Assembly: GCA_944333305.1 (NCBI GenBank)
Contig: CALVKV010000069.1
Span: forward strand, 1-7,639
Direction: 5' to 3'
Origin: an uncultured Bacilli bacterium
GTDB lineage: Bacteria > Bacillota_I > Bacilli_A > RF39 > UBA660
DNA length: 7,639 nucleotides
A model generated the notes under the pieces. That model did no database searches. It was not told the DNA's origin and saw only the letters and a program-made list of their open reading frames with translations. Positions within the stretch are counted from its first letter, which is position 1. Every line of letters starts with the position of its first letter. Shown one piece after another: positions 5,134 through 7,639 of this stretch. The translations under genes were made by a program, and so were the position numbers.

Positions 5134-6072
5134 ATGTTTGATACACATCATGATTTATTATCGATTTGTTTTCTTTCTTCGAAATATAAATCTTTTAATT
5201 ATTTGGAGAAAATGAAGAAAACTATTAATAGTAATAATATTGTTGGTGTCTTTTGCAATCTATATTTTATGAACAGTGAAGAAATGGAAGAGGAATTCAA
5301 AATTAAAGCAAAAGAAATTAATGTTCTTTCAATGTTTCAAGAAAGCAAAAAAATGTATGATAATCATTTTTCTTGCCCTTCATTATATAGTATTGAAGGC
5401 TGTGATTACATAAAAGGCGAAGAAGAATTAGAACAGTTATATAAAGCTGGCCTTGATGCTTTTTTACTAGTTTGGAATAATAAAAATAGTTATGGATCAG
5501 GAAATCGTAGTGATAGTGGTTTAACTGAAAAAGGGAAAAATTTCTTAAGAAAAGGTATTGAACTTGGAATGGGGATAGACTTATCACATGCTAATCAAAA
5601 AACATTTTTCGATATGATTGAAGTGATTAAGGAAGAACAAAAGAAAGGTAAAGAAGTAATTTGTTATGCAAGTCATTCTAATAGTTATGAATTGTGTCCT
5701 CATAAGAGAAATTTGACTAAAGAACAGCTTCTTGCTTTAAAAGAAGTTGGTGGTATGATAGGACTAGTTAGTTATCCAGAATTTGTAGGCAATAAAAATC
5801 GTTCTAAGTACATAGAACATATTAAATATATGGTTGATATTTTTGGTATTGATAAGGTTATGGTTTCTAGTGATAATATGAACTTTGTTTCAATTATCGA
5901 TTCAAAGGATAATGAAGAACATGGAATTTATAACTATGATACAATTGCTACAGAATTAAAAGAAGATTTACTTTCGGTCTTTTCCTTAGAAGATACAGAA
6001 AAAATTATGGAAAAGAATGCAAAAAAAATATATGATAGAATAAAGGAGAGAAGAAAAAATGTTAGATATTAA
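5134..6072 (+). CDS. M19 family dipeptidase (membrane/renal dipeptidase type)
   Basis: The 312-residue, two-zinc metallopeptidase would cleave dipeptides to free amino acids. Family metal-site residues are visible: the N-terminal HxD motif in DTHHD (His5, Asp7), Glu88 in SIEGCD, His152 in DLSHAN and His181 in ASHSN. Arg192 and Asp247 (SSDNMN) are also present. No signal peptide is present, so it is probably cytoplasmic like many bacterial members. The ATG at 5134 has a strong AGGAGG (5122-5127) six bases upstream and gives the canonical family start MFDTHHDLLS. The in-frame extension to the ATG at 4933 would translate the T-box leader and is not a real N-terminus. The gene overlaps serS by 14 bases and shares its regulation, suggesting that the peptidase supplies amino acid, perhaps serine, when charged tRNA is scarce. 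Substrate preference is unknown. Confidence 0.88.
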   Translation: MFDTHHDLLSICFLSSKYKSFNYLEKMKKTINSNNIVGVFCNLYFMNSEEMEEEFKIKAKEINVLSMFQESKKMYDNHFSCPSLYSIEGCDYIKGEEELEQLYKAGLDAFLLVWNNKNSYGSGNRSDSGLTEKGKNFLRKGIELGMGIDLSHANQKTFFDMIEVIKEEQKKGKEVICYASHSNSYELCPHKRNLTKEQLLALKEVGGMIGLVSYPEFVGNKNRSKYIEHIKYMVDIFGIDKVMVSSDNMNFVSIIDSKDNEEHGIYNYDTIATELKEDLLSVFSLEDTEKIMEKNAKKIYDRIKERRKNVRY

Positions 6073-7348
6073 ATTTGTAAGAGAAAATAAAGAATTAGTT
6101 AAAGAAAATATTAAGAAAAAGTTTCAAGATGAAAAACTACCTCTAGTAGATGAAGTAGTAGAATTAGATGAGAAAATTAGAAGTTTAAAACAGGAAGGTG
6201 ATGAATTACGTAAAAAGCGTAATGAAGAGAGTAGTTCTATTGGGCTTTTAATGAAAGATAAAAAGATAGATGAAGCGAATAAAAAGAAAGAAGAAGTAAA
6301 AAAGATTAATGAAAAATTAGTAACTATAGAAGAAGATGAAAAAAATCTTAATGAAGAGCTAAGAAGTAAGATGATGGTAATTCCAAATATTATGGATAAA
6401 ACTGTTCCAATAGGTAAAGATGATAGTGAAAATGTAGAAGTAGAACGTTTTGGAGATGCATATAAACCTAAGTTTGAAATACCATATCATGCTGATATTA
6501 TAATGAGACTTAACGGTATGGATAAAGAAGCTGCTGGAAGAACATCTGGCGAAGGTTTTTATTTCTTAACAGGAGATGTTGCAAGACTTCATGAAGCGAT
6601 GATTGCCTATGCAAGAGATTATATGATAGATAAAGGTTTTACTTATTGTGTTCCACCTTTTATGATTCATAGTGATGTTGTAACAGGAGTTATGTCTTTC
6701 CCTGAGATGGAAGCAATGATGTATAAAATAGAAGGTGAAGACTTATACCTAATTGGTACCAGTGAACACTCTATGATAGGACGTTATAAAGGGCAAATTA
6801 TTAAAGAAGAAGACCTGCCTTTAACTCTAACATCATATTCACCATGTTTTAGAAAAGAAGGAGGTTCTCATGGCCTAGAAGAAAGAGGACTTTATCGTGT
6901 TCATCAATTTGAAAAAGAAGAGATGATTGTTATTTGTAAACCAGAAGACTCTATGGACTGGTATGAGAAGATGTGGCGTTATACTGTTGAAGTATTTAGG
7001 AATATGAATGTCCCAGTTAGACAACTAGAATGTTGTAGTGGTGATTTAGCTGATTTAAAAGTAAAATCATGTGATGTTGAAGCATGGAGCCCAAGACAAC
7101 AAAAATACTTTGAAGTAGGTAGTTGTTCAACTTTAGGAGATGCTCAAGCAAGAAGATTAGGAATTAGAACAAAAGGAGAAAATGGCACTTACTTTGTTCA
7201 CACTTTAAATAATACTGTAGTAGCATCACCACGTGGCTTAATTGCCGTAATTGAAAACAATTATAACGAAGATGGTAGTGTAACAGTACCAGAAGTATTA
7301 AGACCATATATGGGAGGTTTAGAAGTAATCACTCCTAAAAACAAATAA
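6059..7348 (+). CDS. serS: serine--tRNA ligase (seryl-tRNA synthetase)
   Basis: The 429-residue class II synthetase attaches serine to tRNA-Ser. Residues 1-110 form the expected N-terminal domain with two charged helices, the coiled-coil arm that grips the long variable arm of tRNA-Ser. The catalytic domain shows GTSEHS (233-238, serine-binding TxE), motif 2 FRKEGGSHGLEERGLYRVHQ (264-283) and a motif 3 segment NNTVVASPRGLIAVIEN (384-400) with Arg392. Length fits the family. The AAAGGAGAG site (6042-6050) lies 8 bases before the ATG, inside the dipeptidase gene, whose end overlaps by 14 bases. Blocks such as EAWSPRQQKYFEVGSCSTLG (341-360) and HTLNNTVVASPRG (381-393) differ from the E. coli-like consensus and look closer, from memory, to archaeal-type SerRS. 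Expression is governed by the T-box at 4927-5118, and the operon ends at the terminator near 7367. Confidence 0.95.
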   Translation: MLDIKFVRENKELVKENIKKKFQDEKLPLVDEVVELDEKIRSLKQEGDELRKKRNEESSSIGLLMKDKKIDEANKKKEEVKKINEKLVTIEEDEKNLNEELRSKMMVIPNIMDKTVPIGKDDSENVEVERFGDAYKPKFEIPYHADIIMRLNGMDKEAAGRTSGEGFYFLTGDVARLHEAMIAYARDYMIDKGFTYCVPPFMIHSDVVTGVMSFPEMEAMMYKIEGEDLYLIGTSEHSMIGRYKGQIIKEEDLPLTLTSYSPCFRKEGGSHGLEERGLYRVHQFEKEEMIVICKPEDSMDWYEKMWRYTVEVFRNMNVPVRQLECCSGDLADLKVKSCDVEAWSPRQQKYFEVGSCSTLGDAQARRLGIRTKGENGTYFVHTLNNTVVASPRGLIAVIENNYNEDGSVTVPEVLRPYMGGLEVITPKNK

Positions 7349-7366
7349 AATATAGCTAGGATATCT

Positions 7367-7397
7367 AAAAGTGTCATCTGAATAGGATGGCACTTTT
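7367..7397 (+). terminator. intrinsic terminator of the dipeptidase-serS operon
   Basis: A 12-pair stem (7367-7378 with 7386-7397, one G-U pair) has a 7-base loop and ends in TTTT, 18 bases after the serS stop codon. Because AAAA begins the 5' arm it may also work from the other strand. Confidence 0.85.
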
Positions 7398-7421
7398 ATT
7401 CATATTCCTATTTCATAACAT

Positions 7422-7464
7422 AAAAAAACCATTGACGAAATTTAATTTCATCAACGGTTTTTTT
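7422..7464 (-). terminator. bidirectional-looking terminator, best paired on the minus strand
   Basis: Arms 7422-7442 and 7444-7464 form a long inverted repeat flanked by seven A and seven T. Read as plus-strand RNA it has two mismatches (A7431 with C7455, C7436 with A7450). Read as minus-strand RNA both become G-U pairs and the stem is unbroken. It therefore most likely ends transcription coming from the right, and probably also backs up the serS terminator. Confidence 0.75.
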
Positions 7465-7469
7465 ATTCA

Positions 7470-7486
7470 CAAAGTACATTACTTTG
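7470..7486. repeat. 17-base palindrome, operator-like or hairpin
   Basis: CAAAGTA (7470-7476), a CAT spacer and TACTTTG (7480-7486) form a perfect 7-base inverted repeat six bases from the end of the minus-strand terminator. No T-run follows it, so it is not itself a terminator. Confidence 0.45.
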
Positions 7487-7639
7487 AGAAGAATAGAAGT
7501 AACTAGATATCTTATAAGAAAATTTCCATAAATTAGTCAAAACAAAAGATTAAAAATTAAGCGACGGAGTCTAAATTTATCGGAAAGCATAATTAATAGT
7601 CAATAACACTATGTAAAGCTTTAGAAAGACTGTGATTAG
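7487..7639. other. right-edge region without a clear plus-strand gene
   Basis: No plus-strand reading frame of useful length starts here. On the minus strand one frame is open from the window edge to a stop at 7593-7595, giving 14 residues (NHSLSKALHSVIDY), which could be the end of a convergent gene. A promoter-like minus-strand pair, TTGACT (7598-7603) and TAAATT (7574-7579) with an 18-base spacer, could instead start a short RNA ending at the terminator near 7422. Neither reading can be settled within this window. Confidence 0.3.

Overview
The window is very AT-rich, uses short intergenic gaps, strong Shine-Dalgarno sites and sigma-A type promoters, and carries SpoVS and two T-box leaders. 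This points to a low-GC Bacillota, probably an uncultured gut lineage of the Bacilli/Erysipelotrichia/RF39 kind. That placement is an inference from style and gene content; no ribosomal RNA or other taxonomic marker is present. All recognised genes are on the plus strand. I see no insertion sequence, CRISPR array, tRNA or phage gene.

Left part (1-2444): a possible gene remnant is followed by a sigma-A promoter and a DUF2441-like protein of unknown function. Next come a class I SAM-dependent methyltransferase of the RlmI/RlmK-like type and, overlapping it by 8 bases, an RluA-family pseudouridine synthase. The last two are probably a translationally coupled RNA-modification pair.

Middle part (2445-4884): a full-length T-box leader (stem I, stem II, a IIA/B-like pseudoknot, stem III, antiterminator and terminator) controls a ProX/YbaK-type aminoacyl-tRNA deacylase. 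Then, from its own promoter, comes a single-pass membrane protein with a long Pro/Glu/Val/Thr-rich tail predicted to lie in the cytoplasm. SpoVS follows.

Right part (4885-7639): a second, compact T-box leader lacks stem II and the IIA/B pseudoknot. It controls a two-gene operon of an M19 (renal-dipeptidase type) peptidase and seryl-tRNA synthetase. An open reading frame runs through this leader, so the true dipeptidase start is the ATG at 5134, not the in-frame ATG at 4933. The operon ends in an intrinsic terminator. A second hairpin follows whose wobble pattern indicates transcription from the opposite strand, so a convergent minus-strand gene or small RNA lies at or beyond the right edge.

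The theme is aminoacyl-tRNA supply and quality: a trans-editing deacylase and a synthetase, each switched by uncharged tRNA, plus a peptidase that may feed amino acids to the synthetase. The best targets for follow-up are the identity of the tRNA sensed by the first T-box, the unusual switch design of the second, the archaeal-like motifs of the SerRS and the inverted-topology low-complexity membrane protein.
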